DNA of 64,000 nt, taken from assembly GCA_036768485.1 (NCBI GenBank), contig JAVLUZ010000768.1:1-64000 (forward strand), given 5' to 3'. The notes beneath the pieces are model-generated. The model saw nothing but the letters and a program-made list of their open reading frames with translations, was not told the origin of the DNA and did not search any database. The position numbers and the translations under genes were made by a program. Positions 48,370 through 60,252 of this stretch are shown here, piece after piece (position 1 is the first letter of the stretch; each line of letters starts with the position of its first letter). The stretch is from Mermis nigrescens (taxonomy: Eukaryota > Nematoda > Enoplea > Mermithida > Mermithidae).

Positions 48370-50056
48370 ATTTTCTTGTACCTTTGTTGCCCGTTTCACG
48401 CAATCTTGTGGTTTCCGCATATGAATTTTCGCAGAACAAAAGTTTTTTGTAATGCTTTCAGGTTCCTGTCAACCGTAAGGTTTGCCGGGAGTTTTTAGTA
48501 AGAGCATCATTTCTGATCTACGGGAAAACTGCAAGGTTGTGCTTGAAGGACTGTTGTTTTTCTGCAAATGAGTAAAACTGGTTCGTTAATGCGTATTGAC
48601 ACTGAACAATACATACAGATACCCGCTTGACACTTGCTTTAGAAAGAGACTAGCTTTACACAGCATGGTTGATTTGGTGGCTAGGCCAGAGCTTTTTGAG
48701 CTAAAATGGCACCCAAAAACTCATATAAAGTTAAAATAGTAAGGGAGAGTTTCGAGTTTTTAGAAAAGTTTTCTTTTTCCAGCTTGCCTTAATTGTTTTT
48801 GATCAGAAATAGTGGGAAAATTCAGAATCGCTATCTTTGATAGGTTATTTTTCGCCTGCCCATCTGTTGATCATAACTGACTCTTGAGTCCATTATGCAT
48901 GTGCGACAGAAATTGCAAGAAGTGCTTTCAGTGTGCCAAATTCCCCATTTCTTCCTTCTGAACTTCAAACAAAAATCAATGAATTCAAGATTTTCTACAA
49001 AAGAGCTTTGTGAGCAGCTGATCTAGAGGAAAGGTGACCTACCTATGTGCCCTCAATTGCATTTATGTTTATGTTTGCACCAAAACCGATAAATTTCGAT
49101 TTCTACCCACCTCTCTAGGCTTAATAAACTTATCTGTTTTAATTAATCATAATTTTGTTGGACGTATGCCCCGTCAATCGACATACATGTTCAACTCTGG
49201 CCCCGTTTCTACGCATATATGTTCGAAAATGAGGCCGCTGCCGCCAGCGCAACTTCTCATTGCAGCAGCATGTCCTATACCCACGCGTTAAATGCCTAAC
49301 ATATATGTCGATTACCGAGTGGTACTTTTGCTCGGCGGTCGACATATATGTCATTTTGCCCATCGGCCGTTCAATGCGGCGTTCTAACTGCAGATATAAG
49401 CTTACAAACGTGAAATCTGTTTGGAAGAGGTTGATTTCACAAATATTAAGGCTTAATAGCCAGTACGTAAATATTTGACAAATACAAACGCTTTATTTCA
49501 GCAATTCTTCAAAATAAATCTGATTTTTCTAAAAGTTCGTTGTTTTGCTTGTACATCAACCGAAAAAGTATTACTGAATGAGCTAGACATATGTAGATTG
49601 TACGTACTTACTGCACGTATGCACGTATAGTATAGGCTTTAATTGCAATTAGCATGTAAGTTCTCTTATTTCAGAATGAGTTGATTTTATGCGCCACAGT
49701 GCATTTAATATGCTCCTTGTAAGCCATAGATCCCACCCATAGAGGCTTATAAACCTAGAAAAGGTCAGAAAAATGTACAACTGTTTATAAAATTTCATAG
49801 AGCGAGCTTTAGTGCATTATTAGCGATTTTAGCCCTGATGTTTCCATCTGCTTTGGACTATTTTTGAGTGTTGGCCTTGACGGTTTTTTCAAAAAGTGTT
49901 TACGTTTTTATGCTGCAATTGAGATAGCTATGTTAATGCTCAAATGGTGCCTTCACATCACATTTATGACCAAGAAAGTATTTGCAAATAATTAAGGGCT
50001 GTACCTCGAATATACAGGCGACAAAATATACTTCTGTTGCAGCGAAAAAAATAAAA

Positions 50057-50175
50057 AGTCTACAACACTGGGTGTTCCCAGGCCGTCTCCGTTCCAAGTA
50101 CTAACCCAGCCCAATGGTGCTTGACTTGGCAGATCGGACGAGATGCCGTATTTTCACCATGGTATGGTCGTAGAC
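50057..50175 (-). rRNA. 5S ribosomal RNA, copy 6
   Basis: 119 nt, as copies 3-5 except the 3' terminal base pair (AAGTCTAC on the plus strand for AGGTCTAC). All promoter elements are present. Confidence 0.94.
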
Positions 50176-50717
50176 ATTACAAATTTTATGTCGATTGTAT
50201 AAGTAATGCACATGCCGGGAGAAAAATCAGCTTTTTTGGCATAAAAAGAACATTTTCTCAGGAAAATAAGACTAAAAAAAGGCCAAAATTGAATTTCAGT
50301 TGAAAAATTACTTCATGGGTGCCTAGAAACTGTGAAATAACATGTTTTTAATGCTATTACAGCATTTACGTATAATAGCTTTCGATGTCATTTTGTCCAA
50401 AATTTTTCGGCCAAATTTTTTTGAAAACAGCTTGTAACCAAAATCAGGCTAAAGCCTATGAGTTTTTGTACATGATCTTAAAAACACGTCAAAATTCAAA
50501 ATTTATACTTATACGACCTAAATCACACATTGGTAAAGCGGTCACTCACATCCAGGCGTCAATTTTATTCGCGAAAAAAACGCAGTCTAATTGTATCGAA
50601 CACTCATTTTACGACATATATGTAAAAATTTGCCGTAAATCGACAAATATGTTAGTTTGCCGATCGGAAATCGACAGATATGCCGCCTAGCGTTAAAAAT
50701 CTTCACACTGCACGGGG

Positions 50718-50781
50718 CAATGGTGCTTGACTTGGCAGATCGGACGAGATGCCGTATTTTCACCATGGTATGGTCGTAGAC
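50718..50781 (-). pseudogene. 5S half-gene, copy 5
   Basis: Same junction and tail as at 36017. Lies 14,701 bases from that copy, within the higher-order repeat. Confidence 0.88.
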
Positions 50782-52425
50782 ATTACAAATTTTATGTCGA
50801 TTGTATAAGTAATGCACATGCCGGGAGAAAATCAGCTTTTTTGGCATAAAAAGAACATTTTCTGAGGAAAATATGACCAAAAAGCGGCCAAAATTGAATT
50901 TAAGTTGTAAAATTACTGCATGGGTGCCTAGAAACTGTGAAATAACATGTTTTAATGCTATTACAGCATTTATAATAGCTTTCGATGTCATTTTGTCCCA
51001 AAAAACTCAATTTTTGATGCCCTTCGGATTGGCCATGCTGCGCATTTCATTGGACCCGCGTGTGGACGTTTTCTGAGAAAAATGAGGCGAAATTATGATT
51101 TAAGATTGTTAAAAATCATTATCAGCCACGCAAATTCTTAAAAATGATCATGACATATAGTTTAATTTGCAACGTGTTTACTTTTGTCGTTTTCTAGGGC
51201 AAATTTACGCATCTTTTGCGCCAAAGATTCCTATTTCGGTTTCCCATCACTTGTTTTCTTTTCTTTTTTTGTCAAGTATTTCCAGATATAGTCGAAATTT
51301 TTTAAAATCTTTACATGCTTTTATGTTCTGGAAAGAATGAAAGCGAGAGCATTATCGCAAACGTCTCAAATTTGTTTCAAAAATGAGTTTTTTATGATAA
51401 TGTGACATTAAAAGCTTGAATCAGTGATCATTTGCTTAAAACCACATAGTTTTTATTGACACATTGTTTGATATTTCTTCGCTTTATAATGTTTTGCTTG
51501 CAGACATACACAGCTCGATATTTCTGGGGGCTGAAACCTTAAAGTTTTTTAAAAGTGCCTTTTTTAGGCCGAAAACGATGGAAGCTAGTTAAAAACACGA
51601 TTATTAAGCGTTTTTGGTGATGCTGACACTTTTTAGAACATAAAACACAATAAAATTTGCAAAAAATCGAAAAAAGTGCACTACATTGACCAAAATATAG
51701 TCAAAAAACGACTATTTAGCATGAAGTACCGAAAATCTTGCACGTTTGAGCCATCAGATCGCTATGGACACTTCCGACGATTTTCCTGAAAAAGCGTGAA
51801 TTCTGGGGGTTTGAAGACCCTCTAACTCACTAATGTCGTGTATGTTTGTTTGTCTCTCTCTCTTTGTCGTCAGAATTTTTCTCACTTTTCCATTTGGGGT
51901 TTTATCAGTCAAAATTTACGCGCACATCTAGTCTGGCTGAACCCCAAACCTGGAGCTAGTCAGGCAATATTGATTTGATATTCAACTGAGATGAGATTTT
52001 TTCTGTTTGCTTCACCGAATAATTAACCTTTCTATTGAATGGCTTGTCATATGTGCTTGTAATCGTAATGCCAATAATTTTGCTTAAATAAAATGAGTAG
52101 CTACTTTTATGGAGGACCATTGCCACATGAAGTTTTTTCCTTTTTAAACAAAAATCATATTCTTACCTTGCGTGGACAGCAGAAAAATTCTAAATTATTC
52201 GGATGGGGCAAAACCATAAAAACTGCTAAAAATAGCAATTCTGGCGTTTAACGAGAATTATCTATTTCTGGGGTACGCCAGATTCTTGGGGTCCTACACT
52301 CACATGCCCATGCATAGTTACCGCCTTCTTTAACCCTTTGACTGTCCTTCCGTGGATCTCATCGAAACAGAAAACCTTAAATGTTCAAGTCGTCATTTTT
52401 TAAAACTTGATCAATATCTTTTCAG

Positions 52426-52717
52426 GTATCGCCTGAACTTTGTGTTTGATGGCACGCAGTTCACGCTTGATGCGCACAGGGAGCCGGCTCCCGGACAGCC
52501 ACCGTCGTTTGGTCGCCTAGTCATTCACTGTGATTGTCACAAGTGCATAAGGCCGTTCAATAGGCTCCAAGGCGGAAAAAGCGGCAACGTGATGGAGCTG
52601 TTGGAAGCAGCGACCAACATGGAACCGGGCGCCCAGCTGCTTTGGAACTACAGAGACGAATTTGCCAACTCGCAGGGCAACGCCCTTGATTGCATATGCG
52701 ACAACTTTTTTCATTAA
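52426..52717 (+). CDS. SET-domain (KMT5A-like) last exon with intact frame
   Basis: After the acceptor ATCTTTTCAG the frame G|TAT stays open to TAA for 96 codons. Residues YRLNFVFDGTQFTLDA, then SFGRLVIHCDCHKC, then ATNMEPGAQLLWNYRDEF and a C-terminal CICD follow the order of the second half of a SET lysine methyltransferase domain. KMT5A/PR-Set7 proteins have CVDAT, GRLINHS, then AGEELLYDYGDR. The Asn of the NHS motif, which helps hold the methyl donor, is Ile here, while the Tyr of the final motif is kept. The first half of the domain was not found in the unit, so the exon may be an orphan or may splice to an unseen exon. It is the only one of six copies without a frameshift. Confidence 0.65.
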
Positions 52718-54461
52718 GTTTTCTTGTACTTTTGTTGCCCGTTTCACGCAATCTTGTGGTTTCCGCATATGAATTTTTGCAGAACACTAGTTTTTTTTCT
52801 AATGCTTTCAGGTTCCTGGCAACCGTAAGGTTTGTCGGGAGTTTTTAGTAAGAGCATCATTTCTGATCTACGGGAAACTGCAAGGTTGTGCTTGAAGGAA
52901 TGTTGTTTTTCTGCAAATGAGTAAAACTGGTTCGTTAATGCTAATTGACTCTGAACAATACATATATATACTCGCTTGGCACTTGCTTTAGAAAGAGACT
53001 AGCTTTACACAGCATAGTTGGTTTGGTGGCTAGGCCAGAGCTTTTTGAGCTAAAATGGCACCCAAAAACTCATATAAAGTTAAAATAGTCAGGGAGAGTT
53101 TCGAGTCTTTAAAAAAGTTTTCTTTTTCCAGCTTGCCTTAATTGTTTTTGATCAGAAATAGTGGGAAAATTCAGAATCGTTATCTTTGCTAGGTTTTAGA
53201 TTTTTTATTTTTCGCCTGCCCATCTGTTGATCATAACTGACTCTTGAGTCTATTATGCATGTGCGACAGAAATTGCAAGAAATGCTTTCAGTGTGCCAAA
53301 TTGCCCATTTCTTCCTTCTGAACTCCAAAAATCAATGAATTCAAGATTTTCTACAAAAGAGCTTCGTGAGCAGCTGATCTAGAGGAAAGGTGACCTACCT
53401 ATGTGCCCTCAATTGCATTTATGTTTATGTTTGCACGAAAATCGATAAATTTCGATTTCTACCCACCTATCTAGGCTTAATAAACTTATCTGTTTTAATT
53501 AATCACAATTTTGTTGGACGTATGCCCAGACTGAATCTATATAAACACGGTATAGTTGAAAGCTCACTAGCGGCCACGTCAATCGACATACATGTTCAAC
53601 TCTGGCCCCGTTTCTGCGCATATATGTTCGAAAATGAGGCCGCTGCCGCCAGCGCAACTTCTCATTGCTGCAGCATGTCCTATACCACACGTTAAATGCC
53701 TAACATAGATGTCGATTACCGAGTGGTACTTCTGCTCGGCGGTCCACATATATGTCATTTTGCCCATCGGCCGTTCAGTGCGGCGTTCTAACTGCAGATA
53801 TAAGCTTACAAACGTGAAATCTGTTTGCAACAGGTTGATTTCACAAATATAAAGGCTTAATAGCCAGTATGTAAATATTTGGCAAATACATACGCTTTAT
53901 TTGAGCATTTCTTCAAAATAAATCTGATTTTTCTACAAGTTCGTTCTTTTGCTTGTACATCAACCGAAAAAGTATTACTGAATGAGCTAGACATATGTAG
54001 ATTGTACGTACTTACTGCACGTAAGCACGTATAGGATAGGCTTTAATTGCAATTAGCATGAAAGTTCTCTTAGTTCAGATTGAGTTGATTTTATGCGCCA
54101 CAGTGCTTTTAATATGCTCCTTGTAAGCCATAGATCCCAGTCAGAGAGGCTTATAAACCTGGAAAAGGTCAGAAAAATGTACAACTATTTGTAAAATTTC
54201 ATAGAGCGAGCTTTATTGCATTTTTAGCGATTTTAGCCCTGATGTTTCCATCTGCTTTGGACTATTTTTGAGTGTTGGATTTGACGGTTTTTTCAAAAAG
54301 TGTTTACGTTTTTATGCTGCAATTGAGATACCTATGTAAATGCTCAAATGGTGCCTTCACATCACATTTATGACCAAGAAAATATTTGCAAATAATTAAA
54401 GGCTGTACCTAGAATATACAGGTGGCAAAATATACTTCTATTGCAGCGAAAAAAATTAAAA

Positions 54462-54580
54462 GGTCTACAACACTGGGTGTTCCCAGGCCGTCTCCGTTCC
54501 AAGTACTAACCCAGCCCAATGGTGCTTGACTTGGCAGATCGGACGAGATGCCGTATTTTCACCATGGTATGGTCGTAAGC
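54462..54580 (-). rRNA. 5S ribosomal RNA, copy 7, 5' end altered
   Basis: 119 nt, with the common form except at the 5' end, which reads GCTTACGACC for GTCTACGACC. This weakens helix I. The change sits in a stretch with many small sequence differences, so it may be a sequencing error. Confidence 0.85.
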
Positions 54581-56615
54581 ATCACACAATTTATGTCGAT
54601 TGTATAAGTAATGCTGAAACCGGGAGTAAAATTAGCTTTTTTGGCATAAAAAGAACATTTTCTGCGGAAAATAAGACTAAAAAAGACCAAAATTGAATTT
54701 AAGTTGAAAAATTACTCCATGGGTGCCTAGAAACTGTGAAATAACATGTTTTTGATGCTATTACAGTATTTAAATATCATAGCTTTCGATGTCATTTTGT
54801 CCAAAATTTTTCGTGATTACCTGAAAACAGCTTGTAAAAAAATCAGGCTAAACTCCATGAGTTTTGTACAGGATCTTAAAAACACGTCAAAATTCAAAAT
54901 TTATACTTATACGACCTAAATCACACATTGATAAAGCGGTCAAATCCAGGCGTCAATTTATTCGCAAAAAAACGCAGTCTAATTGTATCGAACACTCATT
55001 TTACGACATATATGTAAAAATTTGCCGAAAATCGACAAATATGTTAGTTTGCCGATCGGAAATCGGCTCAGATATGCCGCCTAGCGTTAAAAATCTTCAC
55101 ACTGCACGGAGCAATGGTGCTGACTTGGCAGATCGGACGAGATATTTTCTCATCAGTATGGTCGTAGACATTACAAATTTTATGTCGATTGTATAAGTAA
55201 TGCACATGCCGGAGAAAATCAGCTTTTTGGCATAAAAAGAACATTTTCTGAGGAAAATATGACAAAAAGCGGCCAAAATTGAATTTAAGTTGTAAAATTA
55301 CTGCATGGGTGCCTAGAAACTGTGAAATAACATGTTTTAATGCTATTACAGCATTTATAATTGCTCGATGTTTATTCTAAAAATAATTTTTGATGCCCTT
55401 CAGTTGGCCATGCTGCGCATTTCATTGGACCAACGTGTGGACGTTTTCTGAGAAAAATGAGGCGAAATTATGATTTAGATTGTTAAAAATCATTATCAGC
55501 CCGCAAATTCTTAAAAATGATCATGACATATAGTTTAATTTGCAACGTGTTTACTTTTGTCGTTTTCTAGGGCAAATTTACGCATCTTTTGCGCCAAGAT
55601 TCCTATTTCGGTTTCCATCACTTGTTTTCTTTTCTTTTTTTTTTTGTCAAGTATTTCCAGATATAGTCAAAATTTTTAAAATCTTTACATACTTTATGTT
55701 CTGGAAAGAATGAAAGCGAGCATTATCGCAAACGTCTCAAATTTGTTTCAAAAATGAGTTTTATGATAATGTGACATTAAAAGCTTGAATCAGTGATCAT
55801 TTCCTTAAAAACCACATAGTTTTTATTGACACATTGTTTGATATTTCTTCGCTTTATAATGTTTTGCTTGCAGACATACACAGCTCGATATTTCTGGGGG
55901 CTGAAACCTTAAAGTTTTTTAAAAGTGCCTTTTTTAGGCCGAAAACGATGGAAGCTAGTTAAAAACACGATTATTAAGCGTTTTTTGGTGATGCTGACAC
56001 TTCTTAGAACATAAAAAACACAATAAAATTTGCAAAAAATCGAAAAAAGTGCTACATTGACCAAAATATAGTCAAAAAACGACTATTGCTGAAGTACCGA
56101 AAATCTTGCACGTTTGAGCCATCAGATAAGCTATGGACACTTCCGACGAGATTTTCCTGAAAAAGCGTGAATTCTGGGGTTTTGAAGGCCTCTAACTCAC
56201 TAATCGTGTATGTTTGTTTGTCTCTCTCTCTTGTCGTCAGAATTTTCTCACTTTTCCATTTAGGGTTTTATCAGTCAAAATTTACGCATCTGGTCTGGCT
56301 GAACCCCAAACGGGCCCCTAGTCAGGCAATATTGATTTGATATTCAACTGAGATGATATTTTTCTGTTGCTTCACCGAATAATTAACCTTTCTATTGATA
56401 AGCTGTCATATGTGCTTGTAATCCTTAATGCCCAATAATTTTGCTTAAATAAATGAGTAATACTTTTATGGAGGACCGTACCACATAAGTTTTTTCCTTT
56501 TTAAACAAAAAATCATATTCTTACCTTGCGTGGACATGAAAAATTCTAAATTATTCGGATGGGGCAAAACCATAAAAACTGCTAAAAATAGCAATTCTGG
56601 CGTTCCAAAAAAAAC
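54550..56615. repeat. Last array unit, indel-rich
   Basis: Matches earlier type B units but with dozens of one- to five-base gaps and local scrambles, for example GATATTTTCTCATCAG for GATGCCGTATTTTCACC. Earlier units show almost none. The 101-codon repeat frame seen elsewhere is broken here. The sequence ends in the (AG)n tract before reaching a SET exon. Confidence 0.75.
55112..55169 (-). pseudogene. 5S half-gene, copy 6, degraded
   Basis: Keeps the junction with the constant tail, but the 5S part is missing several bases around GATGCC and ACCATGG. Confidence 0.8.
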
Positions 56616-56653
56616 ACTTACTTACCTGCAAGAGAGAAGAAGAAGAGAGGGGG

Positions 56654-57127
<474 letters not shown>

Positions 57128-57242
57128 NNNNNNNNNNNNNNNNNNNNNNNNNNNNNNNNNNNNNNNNNNNNNNNNNNNNNNNNNNNNNNNNNNNNNNNNN
57201 NNNNNNNNNNNNNNNNNNNNNNNNNNNNNNNNNNNNNNNNNN
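57128..57242. other. Assembly gap of 115 N
   Basis: All N. The real gap may be larger, because it separates the 5S array from the Ly6-type gene and may hide array units and 5' exons. Confidence 0.98.
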
Positions 57243-57820
57243 AAAAATGGAGAAAGGCAAAAGCTGGCTGAAATCAGAAACAATTTGCTGAAGATAATCG
57301 TTGCTTTTAATTTTTAAACATTTCTAGCCAATACAAGTGATGCAAAAGCTTTTTTCATTGGAATTTTTATTCAAAACAGTCCAGAGCGTTGTTCCATTAC
57401 CTAAGATATTCTTTTCGCGGCAGTTTCAAATCCTGTTGATTACCTTTTGAGTCCATGCATTTAGAGAGTTGCTGAACTTTAAGCCCCAATTCGCACGCAA
57501 CCCAGAATGTTGCTGACTTCAGCAGAACTTTTAAATATTCACAAAAAAATGTGAAAAACAGGTACATATATGGATGCTTTTACGCGGCGTTTTTTTAGCT
57601 AAAGGTAGGTTATATAAAGTTTTTTTTGGCTTTTCGCGTCATTGACTCACTTCTGAAATCGTTCAAATCCATTTAATTTGTTTAGAAGTTTGACATCCTA
57701 AAAAGAACACCATCGCCAGAAAGGTTAAAAAATACGCGTATCCAGTTTTAAAACCAAAAAGCAATTCTAATAAAAAATTTCGATGTCAACCCGAGAATTA
57801 TTGTACTGCATTTGTCTTTA
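57243..57820. other. Gene-free stretch
   Basis: I looked for a cysteine-rich first Ly6 exon on the plus strand and did not find one. No other feature was seen. Confidence 0.4.
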
Positions 57821-57824
57821 ATCT

Positions 57825-58250
57825 GTTTCACATAACTTCGTGCATAAATTTTAAGAATTTTTGTCGACAGTAAGTCTATGGTTACGATAATTATATAACA
57901 GATCAATGCTATAATCGCAATCTGTCACCTTATTGTCGGAGATAATTTTTAAAATTTATGACCGAACTTCTGTGAGACAGTGCTAAATAGCTATATGTGC
58001 ACAACTTTAAAGTAAACTTACAAATTGTAGAATCGAATTTGATATTATGACGCAAACTATATAATCTAAAACAATAACTGTAGTCTATTTCACATAATGT
58101 TGGACATTAATTTTGAGAGTTTTTATCGACAGTACGCCGACAGATTACGATAATATATCAGATTAAAAGGCAATATGTCAGCTTTCTGAGATAGTTCTTA
58201 AAACTTATGCCCAAACTCGTCTGAAACAGACCATAATTGGTAAAAGTCTT
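57825..58250. repeat. Diverged tandem duplication of about 150 bp
   Basis: 57825-57985 and 58085-58250 share TTTCACATAA, TTTTGTCGACAGTA versus TTTATCGACAGTA, TTACGATAAT, CTGTCA/TGTCA and AAACTTATGCCC versus AAATTTATGACC in order. It sits just upstream of the Ly6-type exon. Confidence 0.65.
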
Positions 58251-58260
58251 TTTTCTTAAG

Positions 58261-58586
58261 ATTCGCCTCCGGTTACTAAGAAGACGTGTATTCAACAGCA
58301 GCCTCATAAGACCGGATGCTTAGTCAGCGTTTCGGATGGAGTTGAGAGCATCCATTGCTATTGTTCGTACGAATTTTGCAACTCTGATAAAGAACTCACA
58401 AGACTGGGGCTTAAATCACGTGATCAAATTTTGCCAGATAACGATAGGCGGGACTATACGAGAGATTCACTAACGAATCATAACAGGCGACGAACGTCGA
58501 AAAATAAGGCATTCGAGAACGCAATTTCAAGATTTAAATATATTTTAGTGTTCCTTAGTATATTTTATTACTTCAAGCTAATTTAG
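58261..58586 (+). CDS. Last exon of a Ly6/uPAR-type, probably GPI-anchored protein
   Basis: Opens after the acceptor TTTTTTCTTAG in phase 1 (AT completes a split codon) and runs 107 codons to TAG. It contains KTCIQQQPHKTGCLVSV, then IHCYCSYEFCNSD. The CxC(x4)CN ending is the mark of three-finger Ly6/uPAR domains. A basic, polar stem follows, then a C-terminal hydrophobic run (YILVFLSIFYYF), which fits a GPI-anchor signal or a membrane segment. The first half of the domain and the signal peptide must be on upstream exons, not found between the gap and here. The second gene at 62969-63709 has the same exon phase and motif. Family assignment is by motif; the ligand is unknown. Confidence 0.8.
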
Positions 58587-58758
58587 AAGAAAGTAAACAG
58601 TTATATCAAAATATATCAAATGTATCAAATCTGCACAGTTTTACACTAAAAACTCGTATTTCTTGCTTTTAAGCAATTCTCAGTCACCTGAACATTCGGT
58701 CCTGGATTTGATATCTAATTCAAAACAACTTTGCTGAGATCTCGGAAACTTGTAGGTT

Positions 58759-59121
58759 GTCGTGGCGAATCTCGAATTTTAGTTAGGGGGTCCCCAAGTT
58801 TTCCACAGTCAAAATAGGCCCACAAATTAGCCCTTTAAGTATGATATATCATTATGTTTCTCTGACTCTAGTGAAAATCCATCAGCGCGAAGCATCTGGA
58901 AATTTGCGAAATTTAGACTATGAAACGTTTATAAGCTTGAATTACTGTTCAATTTCCTGTTATGGAATTTGACACGGAGCGCCGAAAACTTTTAAAGTTA
59001 TGCTTGAAAATAGAAGACGAAGCGTCGGAAAAGTTTGATAAATTATTATCAATGATGGCCAAAAGCCATTGCAAATTACATATCCATTCTTTATCTCGAT
59101 GCCCCCTTAATCCGTCAACGT
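58759..59121. mobile_element. hAT-like MITE, family M2, diverged
   Basis: Starts CGTGGCGAATCTCGAATTTT and ends CCCCCTTAATCCGTCAACG. It follows the order of the 17966 copy, including TTGCAAATT and CATATCCATTCTTTATCTCG. Hairpin modules are decayed (AGCGCGAAGCATCTGG, CGGAGCGCCG). The frame at 58962-59150 is a by-product. Confidence 0.7.
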
Positions 59122-59740
59122 TATTTAGGTACCTGTATAGTTTTACTTAATATTTTCCCGTTTAATGAGCATATGTCCATTCACCCTTAATTCGTCTGCC
59201 TGTTACTGAAGTGTTAACTTTTTTGATTCGTCTTAGCAAAACTAAAAACAGGTGCCGTAGAAATAAATATGTAAAATAAAAGCAATTTTCATTCGCTTTA
59301 TAATTAAAAATCTTTCTCTGAAAGTACCGATTCTTATTTGAAAATTTTCAATAATTATATAAAAAACCGTACTCGTTTAAAAACTAAGTAACCTACGCAA
59401 AAATAAGACAAAAATGTACATTTGCGCAAGCACATCCACTTATAATTCATTTTTTTATTAAAATTCTCTGGGGCGTTTTAAATCGTCCGCTGGACGTCCA
59501 CCAGCTACGAATTGTTATAAATTGAATCGTAGTCTATTGTGACCTATTTATATTATGTAGATACCCTTAGGGCTTTGTAAGCGTCCGTTGTAACAAGTGT
59601 TACAATTTATTCTTAGCCATTACTTTATATGAAGCATTATTGCAAGGCTTAGAGCAAGTAATGTAGCTTACAGTCAGCTCTACGTAAGCATACATTTTAA
59701 ACAAAAATTTTCAGTTACCGTAAATACTTTTCTATAATTA
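59122..59740. other. Gene-free stretch
   Basis: AT-rich, no recognised feature. Confidence 0.35.
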
Positions 59741-59748
59741 CGAGGAGC

Positions 59749-59900
59749 CAGTGGCGGATCCAGGATTTCCCTAAGGGGGCGGTACCCCTAAGGGGGGCGG
59801 AACCCTGACTTGGGCGGAAAAATTAGCCGTTTATCCCGAAAATCGCTAAAAATCGCTCAAAAATCTTTAATTTTGCGCACTATTTTGGGCCAATGGGAGG
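59749..59900. mobile_element. hAT-like MITE, family M2, short copy
   Basis: Begins CAGTGGCGGATCCAGG and keeps TTTTGGGCCAATGGGAGG. The exact 8-mer CGAGGAGC lies on both sides (59741-59748 and 59901-59908), which suggests a target duplication. The usual right terminus is missing, so the match could be chance. Confidence 0.6.
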
Positions 59901-60107
59901 CGAGGAGCTGTATCTTTAAATGCAAGGGTGAATTTAAAGATGTGGCGGGGGCGACCATACTCATGCATGCCCAACATAGCTGAACAGATAAGCATTTATT
60001 TTTGGTTTTCAGGCCGTGAAAAATAAAACTTATGAATGGCGTTTGAGTTTGTTGGACGTTTTTCCAGAAACATTTTTTAGGGAAAGAATATTTAATTTTT
60101 TCTTGCA

Positions 60108-60223
60108 AAGTGCTCGATGAGAAACGTTAGAAAATGGTGTTTAACACCATACCAATATTTTTAAGACAGTTTTTGACCTTTAAAAATCAAGCACCCCCAG
60201 AATTTCGGTGCTGCCCACCTATA
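60108..60223 (-). mobile_element. hAT-like MITE, family M1, fragment
   Basis: Only the right part is present: TGCTCGATGAGAAACGTTAG, CACCATACCA, then GGTGCTGCCCACCTATA. Confidence 0.65.
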
Positions 60224-60252
60224 CTTGCACATATAAGATGGCATGTACTTAC

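Larger units (their letters stand above)
46857..48498. repeat. Local 821-bp tandem duplication containing a SET exon
   Basis: The block from TTTCTATTGAATAGC (about 46857) to the GGTTTGTCGGG junction (about 47677) is repeated to about 48498. The join GTCGGGGTTTTTATCC is found nowhere else in the window, so it marks the duplication breakpoint. Confidence 0.85.
30385..56615. repeat. 5S rDNA / SET-exon tandem array
   Basis: The tandem array covers about 26 kb. Order in a typical unit: a 5S gene on the minus strand; an R3-derived segment; a palindrome cluster; a 5S half-gene; a second R3 segment; about 1.3 kb of spacer; a SET-domain last exon on the plus strand; a second palindrome cluster; then the next 5S. 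Full 5S copies start at 30731, 31606, 35355, 39764, 44275, 50057 and 54462. Spacers come in type A (SET copies at 33.4, 42.3, 47.3 and 48.1 kb) and type B (37.7 and 52.4 kb). A segment at 40540-40710 matches the first, diverged unit near 30880-31070. Short frames in the array are repeat shadows. Confidence 0.9.

Noticed and set aside
56610..56640. ACTTACCTG as a U1 snRNA start
   Set aside because: The following bases run into the AG repeat and do not match U1.
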